Shown here in pieces: positions 1 through 4,604 of a DNA stretch of 5,642 nucleotides. The translations under genes and the position numbers were made by a program. Position 1 is the first letter of the stretch. Each line of letters starts with the position of its first letter. Source of the stretch: Pseudomonadota bacterium (GTDB taxonomy: Bacteria; Pseudomonadota; Alphaproteobacteria; Ferrovibrionales; Ferrovibrionaceae); assembly GCA_023434425.1 (NCBI GenBank), contig JAEYSS010000124.1, positions 1 through 5,642 on the forward strand. The letters are read 5' to 3'. The notes below the pieces were generated by a model. It saw only the letters and a list, made by a program, of their open reading frames with translations, was not told where the DNA came from and did not search any database.

Positions 1-218
1 CTCTTGTTCAGCTCGGCCCAGATATCGGCACGCGAAAGTCCGAGATCGCGCAGGGTGGCATCGCAGAGTTCGGCCATCTGCTGACGTTCGCGCCGTTCGC
101 GCCCGGCGGCGGCGAGGCGCAGCAGCAATTGTGCGGCGCCCTGCTGCAGGCGGCGCAACAGTGGAACGGCGTTGCGATGGGCCTGAATCTGCGGGACGGC
201 AATGGCAATCTGTGACAT
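1..218 (-). CDS. DUF1127 domain small protein (3' end beyond window)
   Basis: Seventy-two codons are visible on the minus strand, starting at the ATG complementary to 216-218 and running off the left edge. A GGAG Shine-Dalgarno lies about 7 nt upstream of this ATG. The N-terminal part is Gln/Ala/Leu/Arg-rich and probably helical (QQGAAQLLLRLAAAGRERRE). The C-terminal part reads ATLRDLGLSRADIWAELNK, which matches the DUF1127 pattern (Arg-rich helix, then L-x-D-[IL]-G-[LI]-[ST]-R-x-[DE]). DUF1127 proteins are short, so probably only a few residues are missing. In some alphaproteobacteria, members of the family have been linked to RNA turnover and phosphate or stress responses, but nothing here fixes a role for this one. 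It diverges from the ArsR-type regulator and may be its target. Confidence 0.8.
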   Translation of the reverse strand, partial: MSQIAIAVPQIQAHRNAVPLLRRLQQGAAQLLLRLAAAGRERRERQQMAELCDATLRDLGLSRADIWAELNK

Positions 219-384
219 GGCGAGGCTCCATTCTTTTTATCCTGCGCCGTCATCCTGCCGGATGGCGATGACGCTGAAATGACTGTAGCGCCGGTCGCTG
301 TCACCTTCTGTCACCATAGATACTTCGGTCCTGGCCGAACTGTTGCAGATGGACGACAGACACACTGCGGCCTAGAGTCAATGC
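219..384. promoter_or_regulatory. Divergent intergenic region with candidate operators
   Basis: This 166-bp region separates two divergent genes, so it must hold both promoters. It contains CGTCATC (248-254) facing GATGACG (267-273) with a nested CATCC/GGATG pair. It also has a direct repeat of CTGTCACC at 298-305 and 308-315, exactly 10 bp apart, and a near-perfect 16-bp palindrome at 324-339 (TTCGG...CCGAA with a pairing centre). On the minus strand GATAAA, in the complement of about 235-242, could serve as a -10 for the DUF1127 gene. ArsR-family dimers bind inverted repeats, so these are candidate operators. Which one is bound is inference. Confidence 0.4.
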
Positions 385-1113
385 ATGAGCAGCAACGAGC
401 CCCATGTCGCCAAGATCGCCGCGCTGATCGGCGATCCGGCGCGTGCCAATATCCTGAAGGCGCTGATGGATGGCCGCGCCCGCACGGCGAAGGAACTGGC
501 GCAGATCGCCGGCGTGTCGCCGCAGACCACCAGCGGGCATCTGGCGAAACTGTCGGATGGCGGATTGCTCGGCCTGGCGAAACAGGGCCGGCATCGCTAC
601 TACCACCTCGCCAATGCGCAGGTGGCCACGGCGATCGAAAGCCTGATGGCGCTGGCCGGCGAACGGGTGCTTCCGAAACACCATCACCATACCCGCGTGG
701 CCGGCGCGCTGCGCGCGGCACGCACCTGTTACGACCATATCGCCGGCAGGCTCGGCGTCTGCCTGTTCGACCAGCTGGTCGCGCGCGGCTGCCTGCTGCC
801 CGGCGGTGACGAGGATTTCGTGGTGACCAATGCCGGGCGCCAGCTGTTCGCCATGCTGCAGATCGATGTCGACACTTTGGCCAACGGAAAACGCCACTTC
901 GCCCGCGCCTGCCTCGACTGGAGCGAGCGCAGCCCGCATCTGGCCGGCAGCCTGGGCGCGGCGCTGGCCGCGCGCTGCTTCGACCTGGGCTGGCTGGAAC
1001 GCCGGCGCGACAGCCGCGCCGTGACGCTGACTGATGCCGGCCGGACCGGTCTGGCGCAGCATTTCGACCTGACGCCGGACCAGATCGCCACCGCCATGGC
1101 CGACATCCATTAG
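385..1113 (+). CDS. ArsR-family winged-helix transcriptional regulator, long form
   Basis: A 242-residue cytoplasmic DNA-binding protein. Residues about 5-90 form the ArsR winged helix: IGDPARANILKALMDG (helices 1-2), then TAKELAQIAGVSPQTTSGHL as helix-turn-helix with the recognition helix, and a wing around KQGRHRYYHL. Residues about 105-242 are a C-terminal extension with RTCYDHIAGRLGV and a WLERRRDSRAVTLTDAG segment, typical of a widespread proteobacterial long ArsR subgroup. The ELCVCDL arsenic-binding motif is absent, so arsenic sensing is not supported. Five cysteines (115, 126, 136, 176, 198) and four consecutive histidines (99-102) at the domain junction could bind a ligand or metal. 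The start at 385 is the only good ATG before the HTH; its Shine-Dalgarno is weak. It is divergent from the DUF1127 gene, which suggests auto- and cross-regulation of the shared region. The true effector is unknown. Confidence 0.9.
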   Translation: MSSNEPHVAKIAALIGDPARANILKALMDGRARTAKELAQIAGVSPQTTSGHLAKLSDGGLLGLAKQGRHRYYHLANAQVATAIESLMALAGERVLPKHHHHTRVAGALRAARTCYDHIAGRLGVCLFDQLVARGCLLPGGDEDFVVTNAGRQLFAMLQIDVDTLANGKRHFARACLDWSERSPHLAGSLGAALAARCFDLGWLERRRDSRAVTLTDAGRTGLAQHFDLTPDQIATAMADIH

Positions 1114-1138
1114 GACGCCTGGCGCCCTGACGGCACGG

Positions 1139-1167
1139 TTGTAACCCGTGGGCCGCTTGGCTATCTT
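1139..1167 (+). promoter_or_regulatory. Probable promoter of tRNA-Gly
   Basis: TTGTAA at 1139-1144 (-35, 4/6 match) and TATCTT at 1162-1167 (-10, 4/6 match) are separated by exactly 17 bp. They are followed by a GC-rich stretch (CCGCCCC) typical of discriminators at stable-RNA genes. The predicted start near 1174 would leave a leader of about 16 nt before the tRNA. This rests on pattern matching only. Confidence 0.45.
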
Positions 1168-1189
1168 CCGCCCCAGCCTGTTCGGGCAG

Positions 1190-1263
1190 GCGGGTGTAGC
1201 TCAATGGCAGAGCAGAAGCTTCCCAAGCTTACGACGGGGGTTCGATTCCCCTCACCCGCTCCA
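1190..1263 (+). tRNA. tRNA-Gly (anticodon CCC)
   Basis: A complete 74-nt cloverleaf with encoded CCA. The acceptor stem GCGGGTG (1190-1196) pairs with CACCCGC (1253-1259), followed by discriminator T and CCA (1261-1263). The D-stem is GCTC/GAGC. The anticodon loop TTCCCAA (1220-1226) carries CCC at 1222-1224, which reads GGG glycine codons. The T-arm is GGGGG-TTCGATT-CCCCT with one terminal G-T wobble. The anticodon stem GAAGC/GCTTA has an outer G-A mismatch. The 3' end of this tRNA borders a region of decayed genes, consistent with use as an integration target. Confidence 0.97.
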
Positions 1264-1290
1264 GGGCTTAGCTGATGACGCTTCTGACAG

Positions 1291-1302
1291 AGCTTACGAC
1301 GG
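1291..1302 (+). repeat. 12-bp repeat of a tRNA-Gly internal segment
   Basis: AGCTTACGACGG occurs inside the tRNA (1226-1237, 3' side of the anticodon arm into the variable region) and again here, 65 bp downstream, as an exact copy. It could be the trace of an attachment-site recombination or partial tRNA duplication. A 12-mer alone is weak evidence. Confidence 0.4.
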
Positions 1303-1339
1303 CAAATTCAACTCTCTAGAAATCAGACGCTTAAGCAGC

Positions 1340-1370
1340 ATTGTCCTTCTCGATGGGACAATTTGGGACA
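1340..1370 (+). repeat. Tandem TGGGACA repeats with inverted partner
   Basis: TGGGACA occurs at 1354-1360 and 1364-1370, a 10-bp spacing (one helical turn). ATTGTCC at 1340-1346 is the exact inverse of GGACAAT at 1356-1362. Three half-sites on one face of the helix near a tRNA 3' end resemble protein-binding sites such as integrase arm sites or a repressor operator. No binding protein is identified. Confidence 0.35.
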
Positions 1371-1516
1371 CTGCGGAGAAATTCGTTCCCGAAATCAGGG
1401 GGCGAGATTACATGACACAATCAGCGTGAAACGAGCGGTCTCTTAGGCGCGACGGATCGATAGCCATGTGGACTGTGACTGATTTGAGCGGTGTTTTCCG
1501 ATCTAACCGGCCAGGA

Positions 1517-1690
1517 TCCAAAGCGCCCGATCTTGATCAGAGCCGCATCAACCCCGCCCGAGACGGCCGCTTCTACAAACGGATCGGAACCGCAAACCAG
1601 CACCCAGCGCACCGGATCCGGCATGGTCGCGATGGTTTCGGCGATGAGCCGAGTGTCGATACGACGGCCAGGGAACGGATGCAGCGGTCC
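1517..1690 (-). pseudogene. Ferredoxin-reductase-like oxidoreductase, C-terminal remnant
   Basis: The minus strand reads GRRIDTRLIAETIA, then VLVCGSDPFVEAA, then ALIKIGRFG. This matches the C-terminal NAD(P)-binding end of FNR-like flavin oxidoreductases, where the pattern is RxDxxLIAE...hVFVCGSxPFVEAA...IkTERaG. The CGS-x-PFVE motif, which contacts the pyridine nucleotide in the family, is intact. The FAD-binding domain and the rest of the nucleotide-binding fold are missing: upstream the frame turns into low-complexity polar sequence with no family resemblance. Downstream it runs past the usual C-terminal glycine into unrelated sequence. It is a dead fragment, probably left by deletion. The exact 5' break is uncertain. 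Confidence 0.6.
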
Positions 1691-1693
1691 TAA

Positions 1694-1777
1694 AGGCTTG
1701 GCTATGTGATCCTGATCCCCGCCATCCTCCTCGTTGGCCCGTGGCTGCAGGCCCGGATCGACCGCCTGGTCAGCTGA
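1694..1777 (+). pseudogene. Possible membrane-protein C-terminal fragment
   Basis: This plus-strand frame opens after a TAA at 1691-1693 and ends at TGA 1775-1777. It encodes a hydrophobic helix followed by a basic amphipathic tail (LGYVILIPAILLVGP, then WLQARIDRLVS), which looks like the last transmembrane segment of an integral membrane protein. There is no start codon context and nothing upstream continues it. The family is not recognised. It could be chance, but such a hydrophobic run ending in RIDRLVS-stop within a fragment mosaic is suggestive. Confidence 0.25.
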
Positions 1778-1785
1778 TTCAGGAC

Positions 1786-1875
1786 AGCAAGATCCGCGAT
1801 CTTGCCCGCGTGCTGTTCGACCACACGGGCAATCTTCCGCCGATGCCTGGAATCTTCCGCGACTACTCGGCACCG
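1786..1875 (+). pseudogene. SOS response-associated peptidase (SRAP/YedK), N-terminal remnant
   Basis: About 30 codons read KIRDLARVLFDHTGNLPP, then MPGIFRDYSAP. This closely follows the start of bacterial SRAP domains, whose N-terminal region carries an IRxLxR helix, then TGNLPPLPGIFPDYxAPIVRN. The catalytic N-terminal MCNLYS segment (Cys2, which forms the crosslink to abasic DNA) is absent, and similarity stops at the Pro at 1873-1875 where VRN should follow. The rest of the domain, with its Asn, Glu and His active-site residues, is missing. It is therefore a non-functional fragment bounded by a breakpoint near 1875, where antisense AAA-like sequence takes over. Intact homologues protect abasic sites in single-stranded DNA. 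Confidence 0.6.
1787..1805 (+). repeat. Perfect inverted repeat, 8-bp arms
   Basis: GCAAGATC (1787-1794) and GATCTTGC (1798-1805) are separated by CGC. It lies inside the SRAP remnant, so it may be coding coincidence. There is no T-run after it, so it is not a standard terminator. Confidence 0.35.
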
Positions 1876-1994
1876 ACCGCATTGACCACTGCCAGAGCGC
1901 GATCTTCCTCATGTGTAGAGATATGGAGCAGCGGAAAGCGGGCGCGGATCAGCAGTCGCAATTCGGTCGAGAATTCCTTGATGTCGTGAAGCAT
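1863..1994 (-). pseudogene. AAA-family ATPase N-terminal stub
   Basis: A short minus-strand frame runs from ATG (complement of 1992-1994) to TAG (complement of 1863-1865), 43 codons. It begins MLHDIKEFSTELR, followed by LIRARFPLLHISTHEEDRA. This matches the extreme N-terminus of Ycf46-like AAA+ ATPases, which read LxxLIRARYPLIYVxTxEExR before the ATPase core. The Walker A and B domains are missing: the frame stops exactly where sequence related to SRAP begins on the other strand. It could be expressed as a micro-protein, but a truncated pseudogene is far more likely. No convincing Shine-Dalgarno is seen. Confidence 0.45.
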
Positions 1995-2157
1995 ATCAAT
2001 ATCTTGTCGAGCTCTCTTATGCGCTACTGCAACGGTACTATAGGTGGCCGGTGCCGCGAATCATTTGATCCAGTGCAATCGACGAAACGGCAGGCGGTGA
2101 CTGATTTTTAGTGCCCGGAACGCATAATGCCGTCCTCATTTCGCCGCTGGCATGCTA

Positions 2158-2201
2158 GGGAGCACGCCATGGATCGCCGAACTGCCAATCGAGGCGCTTG
2201 A
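2158..2201 (+). CDS. Possible 10-codon leader ORF overlapping the PrsW-like start
   Basis: A strong Shine-Dalgarno (AGGGAG at 2157-2162) sits 6 nt before ATG 2169-2171. That ATG opens a ten-residue frame, MDRRTANRGA, ending at TGA 2199-2201. This stop overlaps the ATG (2201-2203) of the following membrane protein as TGATG, the usual arrangement for translational coupling. The best ribosome-binding site of the region thus belongs to the mini-ORF. The peptide itself is unlike any known attenuator. Coordinates here include the ribosome-binding site. Confidence 0.35.
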
Positions 2202-3187
2202 TGCTCCCGCCTGACACGCTGCCGTCGCTGTTGGCCGTTGTCGCAAGCCTGCCGCCGATTTTCTATCTTTGGTGGGTCACCACCTTCGAGCGCAAGGCGG
2301 AATCCCCTGCCGTCGTGGTTGGCCTGTTCATCTTCGGCGCCGTTGGCGCCATCGCTTACAATGGTCTGGTCACGCCGTTCGTCGCCCATGACCTCTTCTG
2401 GACCGACAATGCGGCGCTGACGGCATTCGCGCGGGTTGTCCTGCTGGTGGCGCTGCCCGGGGAAACCCTGCGCTGGCTGGTGCTGATTTTTGTCTGCCAC
2501 CGTTTTGTCCGTTACGATCATCCGATGGCCGGGGTTGTGTTCGGCGCGTCGCTCGGGCTGGGCTTCGCCGCGGTGGAAAATGTCGGCTACATCCTGATCC
2601 ATCTGGATCGCTGGCAGACGGTGGCCTTCGTGCGGGCGGTGGTGACCGTGCCGGTCCATGGCGCGCTGGGCGCCATCGCCGGCGTCTATGTTGCCCGCGC
2701 CAGGTTCCGCCTGGTGAAGAGGTATCGCCACCCCTGGCGCGCCTATGTCCGTGCCTGGCTGGTACCGGTCATCCTGCATGCGCTCTACGACTTCCCCTTC
2801 GCCTTCGGCCGCGTTTACGAATTCACCAGCCGCGCCGATCCGCTGTTGATACGCGGCATGGGGCTGGCGATCGGGTTGACCATCTTCCTGTTTGCCGCCG
2901 CGCTCACCTATCACCAGAACATGCTGGAGGATCCCGATTTCCGGCCGCATTGCCTCAGCCCTTATCTGCTGCGCAGCCCCTGGCGGCTGTTTGTGCTGGG
3001 CAGCCTGCTCGGGTTGCTGGGGCTGATCGTGCTCGCAGCCGAGGGGTTTGCCTTCTGGGTCGGCGTCGAAATGAGCGGGCGGCGCGTGGCGATGCTGGCT
3101 CTGGGACCGAGCCTGGTGGTCGCGGCGGCTCTGCTGCATCGGTATGCCTGGCGCCGGCGCATCCAGCTCAAGGGGAGTATGGAGTAA
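2201..3187 (+). CDS. PrsW-like putative intramembrane protease
   Basis: A 328-residue polytopic inner-membrane protein with roughly eight to nine hydrophobic segments. The motifs follow the PrsW family, the CPBP-related intramembrane proteases that cleave membrane substrates such as anti-sigma factors. Motif 1 is PGETLRW (86-92, in place of EExxK), motif 2 is GFAAVENVGY (121-130), then PVHGALGAIAG (151-161), and HALYDFPF (193-200) gives the conserved His and Asp. Motif 1 has Gly for the first Glu and Arg for Lys, so activity is uncertain. The C-terminal third adds two or three extra membrane helices and a basic tail. I chose ATG 2201 because GAGG (2191-2194) is 6 nt upstream; TTG 2198 is too close to that site. 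It lies between the decayed region and the fimbrial genes, in the same direction, with about 120 bp before the first subunit. Its substrate is unknown. Confidence 0.8.
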   Translation: MLPPDTLPSLLAVVASLPPIFYLWWVTTFERKAESPAVVVGLFIFGAVGAIAYNGLVTPFVAHDLFWTDNAALTAFARVVLLVALPGETLRWLVLIFVCHRFVRYDHPMAGVVFGASLGLGFAAVENVGYILIHLDRWQTVAFVRAVVTVPVHGALGAIAGVYVARARFRLVKRYRHPWRAYVRAWLVPVILHALYDFPFAFGRVYEFTSRADPLLIRGMGLAIGLTIFLFAAALTYHQNMLEDPDFRPHCLSPYLLRSPWRLFVLGSLLGLLGLIVLAAEGFAFWVGVEMSGRRVAMLALGPSLVVAAALLHRYAWRRRIQLKGSME

Positions 3188-3260
3188 CATCATCCCCCGG
3201 AGCGTGTATTACGGAAAAATTAGAACGTGTTTACGAGTTGTAACATTGAACGCGCCGATT

Positions 3261-3296
3261 GTGATGATTAGGTCTGCCCAAGACAGATTTCATCAC
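3261..3296 (+). promoter_or_regulatory. Imperfect hairpin upstream of the first SCPU gene
   Basis: GTGATGA (3261-3267) pairs with TCATCAC (3290-3296), and inside it TCTG (3273-3276) pairs with CAGA (3284-3287) across a 7-nt loop. It ends 15 nt before the start codon of the first subunit, so it may be a 5' leader structure or an operator. A TTGAAC at 3246-3251 with TTAGGT at 3268-3273 (16-bp spacing) would be a mediocre promoter overlapping it. Confidence 0.35.
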
Positions 3297-3311
3297 GCCG
3301 AAGATCGATCC

Positions 3312-3881
3312 ATGTCACCCCTTCTGCAACGTCACTGGAAAGCCGGCCTGGCCGCGTTTCTCGCGCTGGCCGCCGGCGCCATCGGCATTCCCTACCTGAT
3401 GACGGATTGCGAATTCTGCGATGCCGCCAACACCATCCTGCTGCGCGGCACGGTGGCGCAGAATTGCACGGTCGACGTGACGACGCTGGGAGCGGCTTCG
3501 ACATTGCCGCTGACCGCGAGCGGCGCCCAGCGCGTCCAGGTCGGCAACGTGCTGCAGAACTGCAACAAGAAGACGGGCTACACGCTGAGCGTCGAATCCC
3601 AGAACTGTGCCACCGCACCGACCGGCGCCAAGGTGATCGATGCCGTGTCGACGGAATACCTGGCCTTTTCCGGTGAATTCGCCAATCCGACCACCGGCGG
3701 CAGCGCGGCGAGCGTGACCAGCCTGTTGAGCGCGACCTGCACCGGCCAGATCGGCCGCGACGTCACCAATGCGAAAGTGACGGCGGAAACCAGCGCCGTC
3801 TATGTGAACTTCACCGGCGATGCCGCACTGGCTGCCGGCACCTATACCGACACGCTCACCATCACGATGAACGTGAAATAA
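3312..3881 (+). CDS. Spore coat protein U (SCPU) domain fimbrial subunit, copy 1
   Basis: A 189-residue secreted protein of the SCPU family, the subunit type of archaic (Csu-like) chaperone-usher pili. Residues 1-10 are basic and 11-30 form a hydrophobic signal segment. Then come DCEFCDAA (32-39, a CxxC) and the beta-sandwich domain. Four domain cysteines (52, 84, 99, 143) are conserved in all three paralogues of this locus and could form two disulfides. Shared blocks include AQNCTVDV, QNCNKKTGYTLSV, GEFANPTTGGSAASV, RDVTNAKVTAE and NFTGDAALAAGTYTDTL. The final strand ends NVK-stop, lacking any tip-adhesin extension. ATG 3312 places the signal peptide at the N-terminus; an in-frame ATG at 3264 would add 16 polar residues before it and is less likely. 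The Shine-Dalgarno is weak (GAAGA). The next gene has its own promoter, so this may be a separate unit. Confidence 0.85.
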   Translation: MSPLLQRHWKAGLAAFLALAAGAIGIPYLMTDCEFCDAANTILLRGTVAQNCTVDVTTLGAASTLPLTASGAQRVQVGNVLQNCNKKTGYTLSVESQNCATAPTGAKVIDAVSTEYLAFSGEFANPTTGGSAASVTSLLSATCTGQIGRDVTNAKVTAETSAVYVNFTGDAALAAGTYTDTLTITMNVK

Positions 3882-3900
3882 CCGGAATCCGTGCGCTTTT

Positions 3901-3916
3901 GTTGACGCATGTCAAC
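3901..3916 (+). promoter_or_regulatory. FNR/FixK-type operator (TTGA-N6-TCAA)
   Basis: GTTGAC-GCAT-GTCAAC is a palindrome with 6-bp arms containing the CRP/FNR-family core TTGA-N6-TCAA. Its centre (3908.5) lies 28.5 bp before the TATACT element, which places it near -40.5 of the inferred start. That is the class II activation position used by FNR and FixK proteins. It suggests activation of the second subunit and downstream genes under low oxygen, nitric oxide or a related signal. The regulator itself is not in the window. Confidence 0.55.
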
Positions 3917-3936
3917 GGAACCCGGCGCAACGGCCG

Positions 3937-3942
3937 TATACT
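3937..3942 (+). promoter_or_regulatory. Probable -10 element of the second SCPU gene
   Basis: TATACT matches the sigma-70 -10 consensus at 5 of 6 positions and lies 28 nt before the start codon at 3971. No good -35 is found at 16-18 bp, which fits an activator-dependent promoter served by the adjacent palindrome. Confidence 0.5.
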
Positions 3943-3970
3943 GAACTTATAAGGCGAACAGGAGCCGACC

Positions 3971-4525
3971 ATGGAGAACCGTTCAATGACGATCAAATCG
4001 ATGATGGGTGCGACCGTGCTGCTGGCAGGCGTTGCCGCAGCGGGTTTGTGGGGCGTTGGCGATGCCGCCGCCCAGAATATCCAGCTGCAGGGCACCGCGG
4101 CGCAGAACTGCACGATCGATGTCACGGCTGATGCCGCCGCATCTACGCTGCCGCTGACCACGGCCGGCGCGCAGCGTATCCAGGTCGGCACCGTGACCCA
4201 GAACTGCAACAAGAAGGCCGGCTATACGCTGAGCGTCACCTCCGCCAACTGCGCCGCGGCTCCCACCGGCGGCAAAGTGGTTGATGCGGCGGTCGGCGAG
4301 TCGCTGTCTTACTCGGGCGAATTCGCCAATCCGACCACTGGCGGCAGTACGGCCAGCGTGACCGGCCTGCTGGCTTCGGCCTGTTCGAGCCAGGTTGCGC
4401 GCGACGTCACCAATGCCAAGATCGCCAGCGAGATCAGCACGGTCTTCGTCAACTTCACCGGCGATGCCGCACTGGCCGCCGGCACCTATACCGATACGCT
4501 GACCGTCGTTCTGGCGGTCAAGTAA
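3971..4525 (+). CDS. Spore coat protein U (SCPU) domain fimbrial subunit, copy 2
   Basis: A 184-residue secreted subunit of an archaic chaperone-usher pilus. Residues 1-34 are a classical signal peptide: basic start, hydrophobic core GATVLLAGVAAAGLWGVG, then cleavage after Ala34 in DAAA/QN. The mature chain carries the four conserved cysteines (47, 79, 94, 138). It shares long blocks with copy 1, including QNCNKKAGYTLSV, GEFANPTTGGSTASV, ARDVTNAKIASE and NFTGDAALAAGTYTDTL. Unlike copies 1 and 3 it has no CxxC at the signal junction. The start is firm: AGGAG at 3960-3964 sits 6 nt before ATG. It has the best promoter and ribosome-binding site of the cluster, plus a hairpin after its stop, so it is the likeliest major pilin. 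That role is inference. Confidence 0.88.
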   Translation: MENRSMTIKSMMGATVLLAGVAAAGLWGVGDAAAQNIQLQGTAAQNCTIDVTADAAASTLPLTTAGAQRIQVGTVTQNCNKKAGYTLSVTSANCAAAPTGGKVVDAAVGESLSYSGEFANPTTGGSTASVTGLLASACSSQVARDVTNAKIASEISTVFVNFTGDAALAAGTYTDTLTVVLAVK

Positions 4526-4542
4526 GCCGGAAGATGCCGCAG

Positions 4543-4575
4543 GCCGTCACGGGAGGTTCCGCCGCCCGTGACGGC
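4543..4575 (+). promoter_or_regulatory. Intergenic hairpin without U-tract between SCPU copies 2 and 3
   Basis: GCCGTCACGGG (4543-4553) and CCCGTGACGGC (4565-4575) are perfect 11-bp complementary arms around an 11-nt loop that can form two further G-C pairs. No T-run follows (AAACGGGCC), so it is not a classical terminator. In fimbrial operons such structures commonly stabilise the upstream major-subunit mRNA or reduce read-through to chaperone and usher genes. It lies 17 nt after the stop of copy 2 and 29 nt before copy 3. Confidence 0.6.
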
Positions 4576-4604
4576 AAACGGGCCAACCGGACCAGCGAGG
4601 CATG

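Larger units (their letters stand above)
1264..2200. other. Gene-poor, decayed region behind the tRNA
   Basis: About 940 bp without an intact gene. Two sampled 100-bp stretches (1301-1400 and 1981-2080) are each about 47% GC by count, clearly lower than the flanking genes, and stop codons interrupt all frames. Four short stretches resemble unrelated protein families on both strands (listed separately), so the region looks like a mosaic of truncated genes. It also contains short repeats close to the tRNA and a perfect 8-bp-arm palindrome at 1787-1805. No integrase, transposase or complete insertion-sequence ends are recognised. Confidence 0.6.

Noticed and set aside
301..1204. Two long minus-strand frames over the ArsR-type gene
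   Set aside because: They are low-complexity Arg/Ala/Gln-rich shadows. The plus-strand frame has a clear winged-helix domain.
1148..1429. An open frame spanning the tRNA and the sequence after it
   Set aside because: It reads through the tRNA-Gly gene, giving the familiar artefact peptide of tRNA translation (AGVAQWQSRSFPSLRRGF). No Shine-Dalgarno or protein resemblance supports it.
1741..1989. The 82-codon frame containing the SRAP remnant as a functional gene
   Set aside because: It lacks the essential MCNLYS N-terminus with the catalytic Cys, and after residue 45 it is antisense to the AAA-like stub, so it cannot encode an active SRAP protein.
1734..2111. Plus-strand frame of 125 codons in the decayed region
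   Set aside because: It runs over the SRAP and AAA fragments in a frame matching neither, and its start lacks a ribosome-binding site.
2108..3193. A long minus-strand open frame of 361 codons
   Set aside because: It is a Gln/Arg/His-rich shadow of the PrsW-like gene, produced by high GC codon bias. The plus strand carries real membrane motifs.
3902..3942. TTGACG at 3902-3907 as the -35 of the TATACT -10
   Set aside because: The spacing would be 29 bp, too long for sigma-70. The hexamer is better explained as half of the TTGA-N6-TCAA palindrome.
4543..4590. The hairpin after SCPU copy 2 as a rho-independent terminator
   Set aside because: No T-run follows the stem, and the downstream subunit and chaperone genes have no evident promoter of their own.
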